Part shown: positions 23,653 through 32,553 of the stretch, piece after piece
Numbering within the stretch: position 1 is the first letter of the stretch
Layout of the letters: every line of letters starts with the position of its first letter
NCBI GenBank assembly: GCA_029261555.1
Contig: JAJDBB010000005.1
Coordinates: 32,552 to 96,551 of the forward strand
Direction of reading: 5' to 3'
Length of the DNA stretch: 64,000 bases
Source of the DNA: Nitrospinaceae bacterium
Lineage (GTDB): Bacteria; Nitrospinota; Nitrospinia; Nitrospinales; JACRGP01
Made by a program: the position numbers and the translations under genes
Notes under the pieces: model-generated
The model's database searches: none
The model's input: the letters and a program-made list of their open reading frames with translations, nothing else
What the model was told of the DNA's origin: nothing

Positions 23653-24432
23653 ATGGAATTTTTCGCTCAGATCCCCTTTGCTTTTCACGTCGCATACGTT
23701 GTTTTCATCGGGTTGTGCATCGGCAGTTTCGCCAACGTCTGCATCTACCGGATGCCGCTCAAGGAGTCGCTGGTCTTTCCCGGCTCCCACTGCCCCTCCT
23801 GCAATAGCGCGATAAAAATCTACGACAATATTCCGGTACTCGGCTACCTCCTTTTGCAAGGCAAATGCCGAAACTGCAAAACCCGTATTTCAGCAAGATA
23901 TCCGCTGGTTGAAGCGTTGACCGCCGCGTTAATGACCGGGGTATTTTTAAAATTCGGATTCACCTGGGAATGCCTAGCCTACCTGATCGTCACTCCGGCC
24001 CTGGTCATAATCACCGCCATCGACCTGGAACACCAGATCATCCCAGACGCATTGACCCTCCCGGGAATCGTATTGGGACTGGCGGCGGGGAGCTACATCA
24101 TGGGTCCCATAAATTCCATCATCGGGTTTCTGGTTGGCGGCGGATTATTTTACGGCATCGCCGTGGCGTCCCCGTTTATTTTTGGCAAAGAGGGAATGGG
24201 TGGGGGCGATATTAAATACATCGCCGGGGTCGGCGCCCTTCTTGGATGGAAGAGCGTTTTGCTGGTTATCTTTGTCGGCTCGTTTCTGGGAGCCGTAGTC
24301 GGCCTAGTCCAGAAGCTCTTCATGGGAAAGGGAAGCCAAATTCCCTTTGGCCCTTACTTGGCCGCCGCCACCTACATCGTCATCATGGCCGGCGACGAAC
24401 TGATCCGCCTCTACATCCAACTGGTCGTGTAA
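23653..24432 (+). CDS. pilD: prepilin peptidase / N-methyltransferase
   Basis: A 259-residue polytopic aspartic protease. It has the N-terminal cytoplasmic domain with two CxxC pairs (HCPSC and KCRNC, about residues 48-80). The two catalytic aspartates are in ITAIDLEHQIIPD and in GMGGGDIKY (the GxGD motif). It cleaves type IV prepilin or type II pseudopilin leaders and methylates the new N-terminus. No pilin genes are adjacent. It starts 29 bp after recX and may share its transcript. Together with comEC at 40.5-43.1 kb it suggests pilus-based DNA uptake. Confidence 0.93.
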   Translation: MEFFAQIPFAFHVAYVVFIGLCIGSFANVCIYRMPLKESLVFPGSHCPSCNSAIKIYDNIPVLGYLLLQGKCRNCKTRISARYPLVEALTAALMTGVFLKFGFTWECLAYLIVTPALVIITAIDLEHQIIPDALTLPGIVLGLAAGSYIMGPINSIIGFLVGGGLFYGIAVASPFIFGKEGMGGGDIKYIAGVGALLGWKSVLLVIFVGSFLGAVVGLVQKLFMGKGSQIPFGPYLAAATYIVIMAGDELIRLYIQLVV

Positions 24433-24438
24433 CCTTGC

Positions 24439-25383
24439 TCACGCGGCCGCGACGGCGAAAATTTCATCAATAGCTTCGGCGCTCTCCGGCTCCCAACCCA
24501 CCGATTCCAGGTTGTCCGCGATTTGGTCCGCGTTCTTGACGCCCGACAAAGCGCAGGTCAATCCCGATTGACGAATCACCCAGTTCATCGCCAGTTGCGC
24601 GCAGGACTTCCCCTCGGCCTGCGAAATTTCTTTCAAGCGGTCGACCTTGGCAATATTGCGCGCAAAAGCCTCGCCGGTGAACTCGCCTAAAATCCCCTTC
24701 CCGCGCCAATCCTTAAAGCGCGTGTTCTTGTCGTACTTGCCGGTCAACACGCCGGACGCCAGGGGACTGTAGGCGATAATCCCGATATTATTCTCAAGGC
24801 AAAAAGGAACCGTCTCCTTTTCAATCTTGCGCTGCAGTAAACTATACTCTGGCTGAAGCGAATCAATCCTGCCAAACTTCAGGCAATCCGCCATCTGCGC
24901 CGCGGAATAATTGCTCACGCCAATGGCGCGAACCTTGCCCTTTTGCTGAAGTTCCAAAAGCGCTTCCATGGATTCTTCTGCCGACGTTTTGTTGTCCGGC
25001 CAATGCACCTGATACAGATCGATCACGTCGATTTGCAAACGCTTCAAGCTAAGGTCGACTTCCTCGAAGATCGATTTTTTGGAACAATCTTTATCGATAG
25101 CGCCCAATTGCTCCTTTTTCCAGCGCAGGCCGCATTTAGTGGCGATAAGGACTTTATCGCGGCACGATTTCAGCGCCTCGCCGATCAACTCCTCGGAGCG
25201 CCCGAATCCATACACCGGAGCCGTGTCGAAAAAATTGATTCCCAGGTCGGCGGCTTTTTCGATTGCCCGTATGGACGCCGCGTCGCCCTCGTTTTTCCAA
25301 AATGGCGCGCCGCCGATTCCCCAGGCGCCAAAGCCTATGACCGAAACTTCCAAGTCGCTGTTTCCCAATTTACGATATTCCAT
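24439..25383 (-). CDS. aldo/keto reductase
   Basis: A 314-residue NADPH-type TIM-barrel oxidoreductase. The catalytic tetrad is visible: D53 and Y58 in FFDTAPVYG, K83 in IATKCG and H127 in YQVHWPD. VSNYSAAQM and AYSPLASGVLTGKY are family phrases. The substrate cannot be inferred. A TATAAT on the minus strand (25419-25424) lies upstream without a good -35. It is convergent with the prepilin peptidase, 6 bp apart. Confidence 0.93.
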   Translation of the reverse strand: MEYRKLGNSDLEVSVIGFGAWGIGGAPFWKNEGDAASIRAIEKAADLGINFFDTAPVYGFGRSEELIGEALKSCRDKVLIATKCGLRWKKEQLGAIDKDCSKKSIFEEVDLSLKRLQIDVIDLYQVHWPDNKTSAEESMEALLELQQKGKVRAIGVSNYSAAQMADCLKFGRIDSLQPEYSLLQRKIEKETVPFCLENNIGIIAYSPLASGVLTGKYDKNTRFKDWRGKGILGEFTGEAFARNIAKVDRLKEISQAEGKSCAQLAMNWVIRQSGLTCALSGVKNADQIADNLESVGWEPESAEAIDEIFAVAAA

Positions 25384-25524
25384 AGCCCATCCCGTTAAAA
25401 AATTATCAATTCGATGTTATTATAAGCTTTCGCCTGAAATTTGGTCGTCAAAAATTTTTAGCCTCCGCAATAATTCGCCGTTGAATATTATCTTTCTACA
25501 TTCCAAAAATAATACACAGACAAA

Positions 25525-27249
25525 ATGAAATCACTTTACCGCGTGTTGAGTTACCTGCGCCCCTACCAACGCCTCGTAATGTGGACGATGTTTTTTGCCG
25601 TTTTGACCACGCTTCTGGACCTCGTCCCTCCCTGGGTCATAAAAGAGATCATCGACCTGCTGATCGAAAAGCGCGGCGGCGAGTTGGTTTACTGGGCCAC
25701 AGCGGGCCTGGCGGTGGCCTACCTGGGTCGCAATTTCGCCAATTATATCCGGATCATGTTCAACAACGTCCTGGAGCAAAAAGTGGTTTACGACATGCGC
25801 TCCGAACTTTACCAGGCCATGCAAAAGCTGTCGCTGACTTATTTTGAAAATCGGTCGACCGGGGAAATCATGTCGCGGGTGACGGAGGACGTGACCAACG
25901 TTGAAAGGATTTTCATCGACGGCGTCGAACAGGTGATTACCGCCATTCTGACCCTCGTGGGAATCATTATTATTTTATTTTTCCTGCATTGGAAACTGGC
26001 GCTGGTCTCCCTGATCCCCATTCCCATTCTGTTTCTGGGAGCGATAAAGTACACCCACCGCGCCCAGGTCTTATACCAGATCAACCGGGAACGTTCCGCC
26101 AAGCTGAGTTCAATTTTGCAGGACACCATATCCGGAATTCGGGAGACGCTGGCTTTCAACCGCCAACAGCACGAGGCTCAGCGTTTCAACGAAAGAAGCG
26201 ACGCCTTGTGCAAGGGCACGCTCAACGTGATGCGCCTGTGGGCCATGTACTCGCCCGCGATGATGTTTCTAGGGTCGATGGGAACCTTGTTCATCCTGAT
26301 TTACGGGATCGGTCTCGTGCGCGCGGAAGAAATCACCGTGGGCGCCCTGGTGGCCTTCATCGGATACTTGGCGCTTTTCTACACCCCCATCAATCAACTG
26401 CATTCCCTGAATCATATGTTGCAACACGCTCTGGTGTCGGGCAATCGGGTGTTCGAGATCATCGACGCGCAACCGGAGGTCCAGGAAGCGCCGGACGCCA
26501 TTCTGCCCTCGACTAACGTGCAGGGCCGGATCGTTTACGACCGGGTTTCTTTTTCTTACGCGCAGGGCAAAGAGGTCATTCACGACGTTTCGTTCGCCAT
26601 CGAACCGGGGGAACACGTGGCCCTGGCTGGGGCCACGGGAAGCGGAAAATCCACGCTCGTTAAACTCCTTCTACGTTTTTACGACGCAAACGCAGGGTCG
26701 ATCGGCCTCGACGGCTTTCCCCTCCGCCAATTGAACCTGGCTTATCTCCGGGAACAAATCGGTCTCGTTTCCCAGGATCCTTTTTTGTTCAATGGAACCG
26801 TAGGAGAAAACATTCTTTATGGCAACCGGGAAGCCAGCCGGGAGCAAGTCGCCGAAGCCGCACGCGCGGCGCACGCGGACGAATTCATCGAACGACTTGA
26901 AAAAGGCTACGACACCCTGATCGGAGAGAGAGGCGTGAAACTTTCCGGCGGAGAAAAAACCCGAGTGGCCATCGCGCGCGCGTTTTTAAAAGACCCGCCC
27001 ATCCTGATTCTGGACGAGGCGACCGCTTCAGTGGATACGGCGACCGAAAGTAAAATCAAAGAGGCCTTGAGCAAACTAACGGCTTACCGGACCACCCTGA
27101 TCATCGCGCACCGGCTTTCCACGTTGGAAGACGTGGACCGGATTCTGGTGATCCAAAATGGAACTCTGGTGGAAGAAGGCACCCACGAAGGACTCATCAA
27201 CGAAAGTTCCGTCTATGCAGATTTGTTTCGGAGCCAGGTGCGGCTGTAG
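25525..27249 (+). CDS. ABC exporter, fused permease-ATPase (MsbA-like)
   Basis: A 574-residue half transporter that should work as a homodimer. The N-terminal six-helix membrane domain (about 1-310) contains the coupling phrase RSTGEIMSRVTEDV. The ATPase domain has Walker A GATGSGKST, Q-loop VSQDPFLF, signature LSGGEKTRVAIARAF, Walker B ILILDEATAS and the H-loop in IIAHRLST. Close to MsbA and other lipid or multidrug exporters; a lipid-A flipping role is possible in this diderm cell but unproven. Confidence 0.93.
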   Translation: MKSLYRVLSYLRPYQRLVMWTMFFAVLTTLLDLVPPWVIKEIIDLLIEKRGGELVYWATAGLAVAYLGRNFANYIRIMFNNVLEQKVVYDMRSELYQAMQKLSLTYFENRSTGEIMSRVTEDVTNVERIFIDGVEQVITAILTLVGIIIILFFLHWKLALVSLIPIPILFLGAIKYTHRAQVLYQINRERSAKLSSILQDTISGIRETLAFNRQQHEAQRFNERSDALCKGTLNVMRLWAMYSPAMMFLGSMGTLFILIYGIGLVRAEEITVGALVAFIGYLALFYTPINQLHSLNHMLQHALVSGNRVFEIIDAQPEVQEAPDAILPSTNVQGRIVYDRVSFSYAQGKEVIHDVSFAIEPGEHVALAGATGSGKSTLVKLLLRFYDANAGSIGLDGFPLRQLNLAYLREQIGLVSQDPFLFNGTVGENILYGNREASREQVAEAARAAHADEFIERLEKGYDTLIGERGVKLSGGEKTRVAIARAFLKDPPILILDEATASVDTATESKIKEALSKLTAYRTTLIIAHRLSTLEDVDRILVIQNGTLVEEGTHEGLINESSVYADLFRSQVRL

Positions 27250-27264
27250 GGCGGGATATTAAAT

Positions 27265-28242
27265 TCAGGAATCTTTTGCCTGGAGTTCTTCATAAACGCC
27301 CAGGTTGCGGAATTTTTCCTGTCGGGTTTTTATCAGTTCTTCCGCGGGAATGGGGAGCAATTCGTTTAAAGTTGCGCGCAAGGCTTTTTTAACCGCGATG
27401 ACGGTTCGTTTGGGATGGCGATGCGCTCCGCCCAGCGGTTCCATGATAACTCCGTCGATCATTTTCAGCTTGAGCAAGTCCTGCGCCGTCAGGCACAAGG
27501 CGTCCGCAGCCTGGACGACTTTCTCTTTATTCCCCCACAAGATGGAAGCGCAACCTTCAGGAGAAATGACGGAGTAGATGGAATGCTCCAGCATCAGGAT
27601 GCGGTTGCCCATCCCGATGGCCAAGGCGCCGCCGCTCCCCCCTTCGCCGATTACGATGGAAATCAACGGAACTCTTAACGTCGCCATGACCGCCAGATTG
27701 CCGGCAATGGCCTCGGACTGGCCTTTCTCTTCCGCGTCGATTCCAGGGTACGCGCCCGGGGTGTCGATGAAGGCGACGATGGGCAGGTTAAATTTTTCCG
27801 CAAGAGCCATGAGGCGCCGGGCTTTCCGATAGTCTTCAGGCTGAGGCATCCCAAAATTCCGAAGGATCTTTTCTTCATTGCTTCGGCCTTTTTGATTCCC
27901 CAAAACCACGATGGACTGGTCTCCAAATTTCGCCAGCCCGCCGGTGATGGAAGGGCCAAATCCGCCGTGCCTGTCGCCGTTCAACTCGACAAAATCCGTA
28001 AAGATCCCTTGAATGTAATCTGGAGAATGAGGCCGGTCGCGGTGCCGAGCCACCTGGGTTTTTTGCCAGCCATTCAGGTTGGAAAAAACTTCGTGCTTCA
28101 ATCGACGTTCCTTTTTTCTCAGCTTAGCTATCTCGTGGGAAATATCGCCCACGCTGTCTATCATATGGGAAAGCGAAAGCAGACGCTGGATTTCGTTTTC
28201 AAGAGCGAAGATTTCTTTTTCAAATTCCAGAATCTGGATCAT
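27265..28242 (-). CDS. accA: acetyl-CoA carboxylase carboxyltransferase alpha subunit
   Basis: 325 residues. It transfers the carboxyl group from biotin to acetyl-CoA together with AccD, giving malonyl-CoA for fatty acid synthesis. Typical segments are the coiled N-terminus (FEKEIFALENEIQRL), HRDRPHSPDYI, TPGAYPGIDAEEKGQ, GEGGSGGALAIG and SPEGCASILW. Full length for the family. accD and the biotin genes are not in the window. Convergent with the ABC exporter, 15 bp apart. Confidence 0.97.
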   Translation of the reverse strand: MIQILEFEKEIFALENEIQRLLSLSHMIDSVGDISHEIAKLRKKERRLKHEVFSNLNGWQKTQVARHRDRPHSPDYIQGIFTDFVELNGDRHGGFGPSITGGLAKFGDQSIVVLGNQKGRSNEEKILRNFGMPQPEDYRKARRLMALAEKFNLPIVAFIDTPGAYPGIDAEEKGQSEAIAGNLAVMATLRVPLISIVIGEGGSGGALAIGMGNRILMLEHSIYSVISPEGCASILWGNKEKVVQAADALCLTAQDLLKLKMIDGVIMEPLGGAHRHPKRTVIAVKKALRATLNELLPIPAEELIKTRQEKFRNLGVYEELQAKDS

Positions 28243-28298
28243 GGAAAAACCGTCGGAAAATAATTTAAGAAAAACTATCCAAACTAAAGCTTCTGCCT

Positions 28299-28314
28299 CC
28301 GGGGGCTACCCCGG
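28299..28314 (-). repeat. GC-rich hairpin after the LRR gene
   Basis: CCGGGG-loop-CCCCGG lies 5 bp beyond the LRR stop. Read on the minus strand it continues into GGAGGCAG, the same order as the hairpin at the end of the glycosylase gene (57890-57905 then GGAGGCAG). It is thus a relative of the first hairpin of the dispersed repeat. Outer arms GCTTCT (28289-28294) and AGAAGC (28325-28330) extend the pairing. It may help end the LRR transcript. Confidence 0.5.
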
Positions 28315-28319
28315 CCTGG

Positions 28320-29387
28320 TTAGTAGAAGCCGAAAATCGGGTGTGTCAGATTAGCAAGCGTTTTGGATTCTTTCAGAGCCTTGGCTCCTTCCCAACCGAC
28401 CCTGTTTTGCCCCAATCGCAGGGATTCCAAACGGATCAGATAAGGCGAGTCGGCCAGGGCAAAGGCTCCCGCGTTGCCAATGAAATTATAGTTTAAATCG
28501 AGCGTTTTAAGGTTTTTAAGATGCTCGGCTTCGGCCAGGGCTTTGGCGCCTTTGTCGCTGATCATATTTCCCGCCAGTCGAAGGGATTCGAGATGGGAAA
28601 GATTTCTCGACTGGGCCAGGGCTATAACGGCAACGTCCGTCAGGTTATTTTCGCTCAGGTTCAATTCCTTCAACTCGGAAAGCAGGGAAGAATCCAGCAA
28701 AGCCCGGACTCCCAAGTCGCCGATGTAGTTTTTTTTCAAGTCGCCGAGAGCGCCCTGGGACTTGAGCGATTTGAACTTCTGCAACATCTGAAAGCGCGCC
28801 CACTCGTTTTTGCCTTTTTCGCCCAGCGGATTATAAGACAACTCAATCTGCGACAAATTGGAATCCCGCCCCGCGTCGATCAGTTTTTGCGCCCCCGCGT
28901 CGGTGATCCGGTTATAACTCAGGTTGATGATGGCCAGACGATTCAGGGTCTTGGATTCAGCCAGGGCTTCGGCGCCCGCGTCGCCAATCTGGTTGCGATA
29001 TAAATTCAGAATCTCCAGATTGGAAAAGGTTTTGGATTGAGCCAAGGTCTCCACGCCGCGGTCGGTGATTTGATTATTTTCCAAATGCAGGGCCTTCAGG
29101 TTTTTCAAAACCGATGATTCGGCCAGGGCCTTCGCCCCCTCGTCGCCCACCAACCCTTTGTAAATGATCAGAGTCTCAAGCTTGGCCATACCCGGAAGGG
29201 CGGCCAGAACTTTTGCGCCCTCGTCTCCGATGCGTTTCTCTCGGAGCCGCAAAACTTTGGAGTTTCGCTTCAGCTTGCGGTTGACGTATTTTTCGACGTC
29301 CCCGGTGGACATCAGCGACGGCGACGCCGCGGAAAAAAGAACAAAAATCAAAATCAACCCAAGGGCGGTCCCAATGCGGAATTTCAT
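28320..29387 (-). CDS. exported leucine-rich-repeat protein (RI type)
   Basis: About 355 residues from the ATG at 29387; an ATG five codons upstream is also possible. A signal peptide (hydrophobic core LGLILIFVLFSAA) is followed by about ten LRRs of the ribonuclease-inhibitor kind, with the recurring pattern LxxLxLxxNxIxDxGAxALAxS (for example LHLENNQITDRG, LNLSYNRITDAG, LRLAGNMISDKG). Such folds are protein-binding horseshoes. One irregular repeat near residues 195-215 breaks the array. Bacterial RI-type LRRs are often interaction modules; the partner is unknown. Confidence 0.85.
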   Translation of the reverse strand: MKFRIGTALGLILIFVLFSAASPSLMSTGDVEKYVNRKLKRNSKVLRLREKRIGDEGAKVLAALPGMAKLETLIIYKGLVGDEGAKALAESSVLKNLKALHLENNQITDRGVETLAQSKTFSNLEILNLYRNQIGDAGAEALAESKTLNRLAIINLSYNRITDAGAQKLIDAGRDSNLSQIELSYNPLGEKGKNEWARFQMLQKFKSLKSQGALGDLKKNYIGDLGVRALLDSSLLSELKELNLSENNLTDVAVIALAQSRNLSHLESLRLAGNMISDKGAKALAEAEHLKNLKTLDLNYNFIGNAGAFALADSPYLIRLESLRLGQNRVGWEGAKALKESKTLANLTHPIFGFY

Positions 29388-29465
29388 AATTTGGCTTGCC
29401 ATGGTCGGTTTGTTAACGAATGAAAAAAATCATAGGGCTACTCTAATAGTTTATAGACGCCAAAT

Positions 29466-30479
29466 TTATTTTTCAATCTCATCCAGCCTTTTTTCCAGTT
29501 CCTTAATTCTTTTGGCCATTTCAGGAAGTTTATGAGAAAGCGCCACCAAGCGTCCGTATTCCTTGCGCGGCAGACTGGGAGAGCCGCCTTCAATAGCTCC
29601 GTCGGGGACGTCCCGCGCCACTCCGGCCTGCGACATCAGCATCGCCTTGTCTCCGATCTTGAGATGATCCGCGATTCCTACCTGCCCGCCGATCACCACG
29701 TAACTCCCCAATTGGCAACTTCCGGCGATGCCGGCCTGCGACACGATAATTGAATGCGGCCCAATGGCGCAATTGTGCCCGATTTGCACCAGGTTGTCGA
29801 TCTTGGTTCCTTCCCGGACTAACGTCACGCCCAGGTTCGCCCGGTCGATGCAGGAGTTGGCGCCTACCTCGACATGGTCCTCCAGCTTGACCGTGCCGAT
29901 TTGCGGTATTTTAAAATGCCGTCCAGCCTCGTCCAGAGTGTAGCCAAACCCATCGGCGCCGATCACCGCTCCGGAGTGGAGCACGACATGGTTTCCTACT
30001 CTGGTTTCGGGATAAAGCGTAACGTTGGAATAAAAAAGGCAATCGTCGCCAATCACGCAATCGTCGCCAACAAAAACTCCGGGATAGAGAACGCAGTTGT
30101 CGCCCAGAACAACATTATCCCCCAGGCAAACGAAGGGCGATAGGGTTACATTTTTGCCAAGCCGGACGTTGTCGCCTATCACGGCGCGAGAGTCCACACC
30201 GGGCTTGGATCGCTTTTGGGGATGAAAAAATGCCAGCAGTTTTGCAAACGCCAGCGCCGGATTTGGGACGACTATCTGCGTCATATCCAAATCGACGACC
30301 GCCTCGACCAGAACGGCGGAAGCCTTGCTTTGCTTCAGAGCCTCCAAATATTGCTTGCCGGCCAGGTAGGTAACGTGTCCACTGGACGCGTCCTCCACTC
30401 CACGAACGCCAACGACTTCCAAAGTCTCGTCGCCAACGATCTTCCCGCCCGCCATTTCGGCGATTTCCTTGAGCTTCAA
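29466..30479 (-). CDS. lpxD: UDP-3-O-(3-hydroxyacyl)glucosamine N-acyltransferase
   Basis: 337 residues; the third step of lipid A synthesis. The N-terminal uridine-binding domain (VRGVEDASSGHVTYLAGKQYL) leads into a left-handed beta helix of hexapeptide repeats (about 100-300). The catalytic histidine is in VQIGHNCAIG. ADGFGYTLDEAGRHFKIPQIG is a family signature. The C-terminal helix is coiled. It follows lolD by 36 bp in the order lysS-lolC/E-lolD-lpxD; bamA and skp, often found between lolD and lpxD, are absent here. Confidence 0.96.
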   Translation of the reverse strand: MKLKEIAEMAGGKIVGDETLEVVGVRGVEDASSGHVTYLAGKQYLEALKQSKASAVLVEAVVDLDMTQIVVPNPALAFAKLLAFFHPQKRSKPGVDSRAVIGDNVRLGKNVTLSPFVCLGDNVVLGDNCVLYPGVFVGDDCVIGDDCLFYSNVTLYPETRVGNHVVLHSGAVIGADGFGYTLDEAGRHFKIPQIGTVKLEDHVEVGANSCIDRANLGVTLVREGTKIDNLVQIGHNCAIGPHSIIVSQAGIAGSCQLGSYVVIGGQVGIADHLKIGDKAMLMSQAGVARDVPDGAIEGGSPSLPRKEYGRLVALSHKLPEMAKRIKELEKRLDEIEK

Positions 30480-30515
30480 AACGACTCCTCCTTAGCATCC
30501 AAAAAAAAGCGCCGC

Positions 30516-31238
30516 TTAAATTATGAATTCCTTTTCCCTGGGCGTCACTTTTCCATCGAACATTTGATACACCGCGTGCATTTTCGCGGCGACCTTTTGG
30601 CTGTGGGTCACTACCACGAAAGTTTGCCCGGCGTCCTGGTTCAATTGAATCAATAAATCCATGAGGGAATCGCTGGCGCGGTAGTCCAGGTTCCCGGTCG
30701 GTTCGTCGGCCAGCAACAGTTCCGGATCGTTGACCAAGCCCCTGGCAAGCGCCACGCGCTGGGTTTCCCCGCCAGACAGTTCCGCCGGCCTGTGCTCCAG
30801 TCGATCTCGCAATCCAACCTGGCATAAAAGACTTTCCGCCTTTTCCCGCGCCAACTTTTTGTCCGTATTTCCAATCAGGGCGGGAAACATGACGTTTTCC
30901 AACGCGGTGAAATCGGACAGGAGATTGAAGGATTGAAAAACAAAACCCACGTGGCGATTACGGAAGGCTTCGAGGAAACCGTTTTTTTGCGCGAAAATAT
31001 CCTGGCCGCGAAAATAAACCTTGCCAGAATTGGGCCGGTCCAACCCACCCAACATGTGCAGCAGGGTACTCTTCCCCGCTCCCGAGGCGCCGACCACGCC
31101 GACGATTTCTCCGGGACAAACTTCAAAGGAGGCTCCTTGCAAAACATGCAAAGGCTCCCCCCGGGTGGCGTAAGTTTTATGCAGATCGACCGCCCGGATC
31201 AGAGGTTCCTTCGACAATGAGGAGCTTTTATCATTCAT
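30516..31238 (-). CDS. lolD: lipoprotein-releasing ABC transporter ATPase
   Basis: 240 residues from the ATG at 31238, which overlaps the TGA of lolC/E by 8 bp. Walker A is GASGAGKST, signature LSGGETQRVALARGL, Walker B LLLADEPTGNLD, with the H-loop in VVTHSQ. It powers release of outer-membrane lipoproteins from the inner membrane to LolA. The open frame continues upstream through lolC/E, but only this start gives a normal LolD N-terminus. Confidence 0.93.
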   Translation of the reverse strand: MNDKSSSLSKEPLIRAVDLHKTYATRGEPLHVLQGASFEVCPGEIVGVVGASGAGKSTLLHMLGGLDRPNSGKVYFRGQDIFAQKNGFLEAFRNRHVGFVFQSFNLLSDFTALENVMFPALIGNTDKKLAREKAESLLCQVGLRDRLEHRPAELSGGETQRVALARGLVNDPELLLADEPTGNLDYRASDSLMDLLIQLNQDAGQTFVVVTHSQKVAAKMHAVYQMFDGKVTPREKEFII

Positions 31239-32508
31239 AGCGCAAGCCGTCGACGGGGTCCAGTCGCGAAGCCCGCCAGGAGGGATAAAGCGACGCAGCA
31301 AAACAGATGACAATGGAAAACGCGACGATGAGGAAAGAATCCTTCCACTGAATTTCCGAGGGCAGGCGATTGAGGTAATACACGTCGCTGGGAAATACTT
31401 TGATCCCAAAAACGGATTCCACCAGCCCCACCAGCTCGTTGATGTTGGGCACGATGGCGAAGCCCAGCGCACACCCCAGCAAGGTGCCCATGACGCCAAT
31501 GAACAATCCTTGATAACAGAAAATTTTCATGATGCTATTACGCGTGGCTCCCATGGATTTGAGCACCGCTATGTCGCGTGTCTTTTCCAGCACCACCATG
31601 AATAGGGTGCTGATGATGTTGAACGCGGCCACCATGATGATGAACATGAGGATGATGAACATGGTGATTTTTTCCAGCTTCAACGCCGAGAAAAGATTTT
31701 TGTTCATGTGCATCCAGTCGCGCGCGCGATAGGGAAAGCCGAGCTTTTCCTGCAGGGTTTCCGCCGCCTCTCCGGCGTTAAAGATATCGTCGACGCGAAT
31801 CTCAATTCCCGTCGCTCTATTTTTGAGCGAGAAAAACTTCTGCGCGGCGGGCAGGGAAACAAACGCCAGGTTGGAATCGTATTCAAACATCCCGGACTCA
31901 AATATCCCAACCACCCGGAACATTTTCATTTTTGGAATCAGGCCCAGAGGGGTTGCGCGGGAAACGGGCGAAACCATGGAAACGGCGTCGCCTGTATAGG
32001 CTCCCAGCTTGCGCGACAATTCCCGTCCCAAAATAATTCCGTCGCGCGAAACGGCGTCCGGGTTTTCCGGAGAAACCGACGGAGCCTGCAAGTCCCGCAA
32101 TTTGCCTTCGGTCAGATTTTTTGCGATATCGCTCACCTTCTCGGCGCGTTCGATATCCAGTCCGCGAACCACCACGCCGGCGGTGGATTTCTTTCGCATC
32201 AACATCGCCTGACCCATGATAAAAGGCGCGGCGGCCTCGACATGTTTCGTCGCCTGCGCTTGCTTGACGATCCATTCGTATTTGTTCAACCCGCCGCCCA
32301 TCGCGCGCGTCACGACGATGTGGCTGTTGGTTCCGAGAATTTTATCCCGCAGGTTTTTGCCGAACCCGGACATGACGGCGATCACGACGATCAGCGCCAT
32401 GACGCCGACGGCCACGCCGCCGATGGAAATCCAGGTGATGAGCGATATGAATCTCTGCGACCTTCGGGATCGCAGATGCCGGAAACTGATGAATAATTCG
32501 TAGGACAT
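31231..32508 (-). CDS. lipoprotein-releasing system permease LolC/LolE
   Basis: 425 residues with one N-terminal helix, a large periplasmic MacB-type domain (about 50-270) and three C-terminal helices. It starts FISFRHLRSRR and has the family phrases TWISIGGVAVGVMALIVV and EKTRDIAVLKSMGATRNSIM. Only one permease gene is present, so the complex is probably a homodimer, as in many non-enteric bacteria. It is coupled to lolD downstream and lies 45 bp after lysS. Confidence 0.93.
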   Translation of the reverse strand: MSYELFISFRHLRSRRSQRFISLITWISIGGVAVGVMALIVVIAVMSGFGKNLRDKILGTNSHIVVTRAMGGGLNKYEWIVKQAQATKHVEAAAPFIMGQAMLMRKKSTAGVVVRGLDIERAEKVSDIAKNLTEGKLRDLQAPSVSPENPDAVSRDGIILGRELSRKLGAYTGDAVSMVSPVSRATPLGLIPKMKMFRVVGIFESGMFEYDSNLAFVSLPAAQKFFSLKNRATGIEIRVDDIFNAGEAAETLQEKLGFPYRARDWMHMNKNLFSALKLEKITMFIILMFIIMVAAFNIISTLFMVVLEKTRDIAVLKSMGATRNSIMKIFCYQGLFIGVMGTLLGCALGFAIVPNINELVGLVESVFGIKVFPSDVYYLNRLPSEIQWKDSFLIVAFSIVICFAASLYPSWRASRLDPVDGLRYE

Positions 32509-32527
32509 ATGGGGGCCAATTTAAATT

Positions 32528-32549
32528 GCGGCGGCGTGTAGGCCGCCGC
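32528..32549 (-). repeat. intercistronic GC hairpin between lysS and lolC/E
   Basis: Perfect 8-bp arms GCGGCGGC/GCCGCCGC surround a 6-nt loop, followed on the minus strand by the palindrome AATTTAAATT. There is no U-run, so it is unlikely to be a simple terminator; it could stabilise the lysS transcript end or lower read-through into lolC/E. Confidence 0.45.
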
Positions 32550-32553
32550 CGGT

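Noticed and set aside
32528..32549. lysS rho-independent terminator
   Set aside because: The stem is perfect but no T-run follows in the transcribed direction, so it is listed only as a hairpin.
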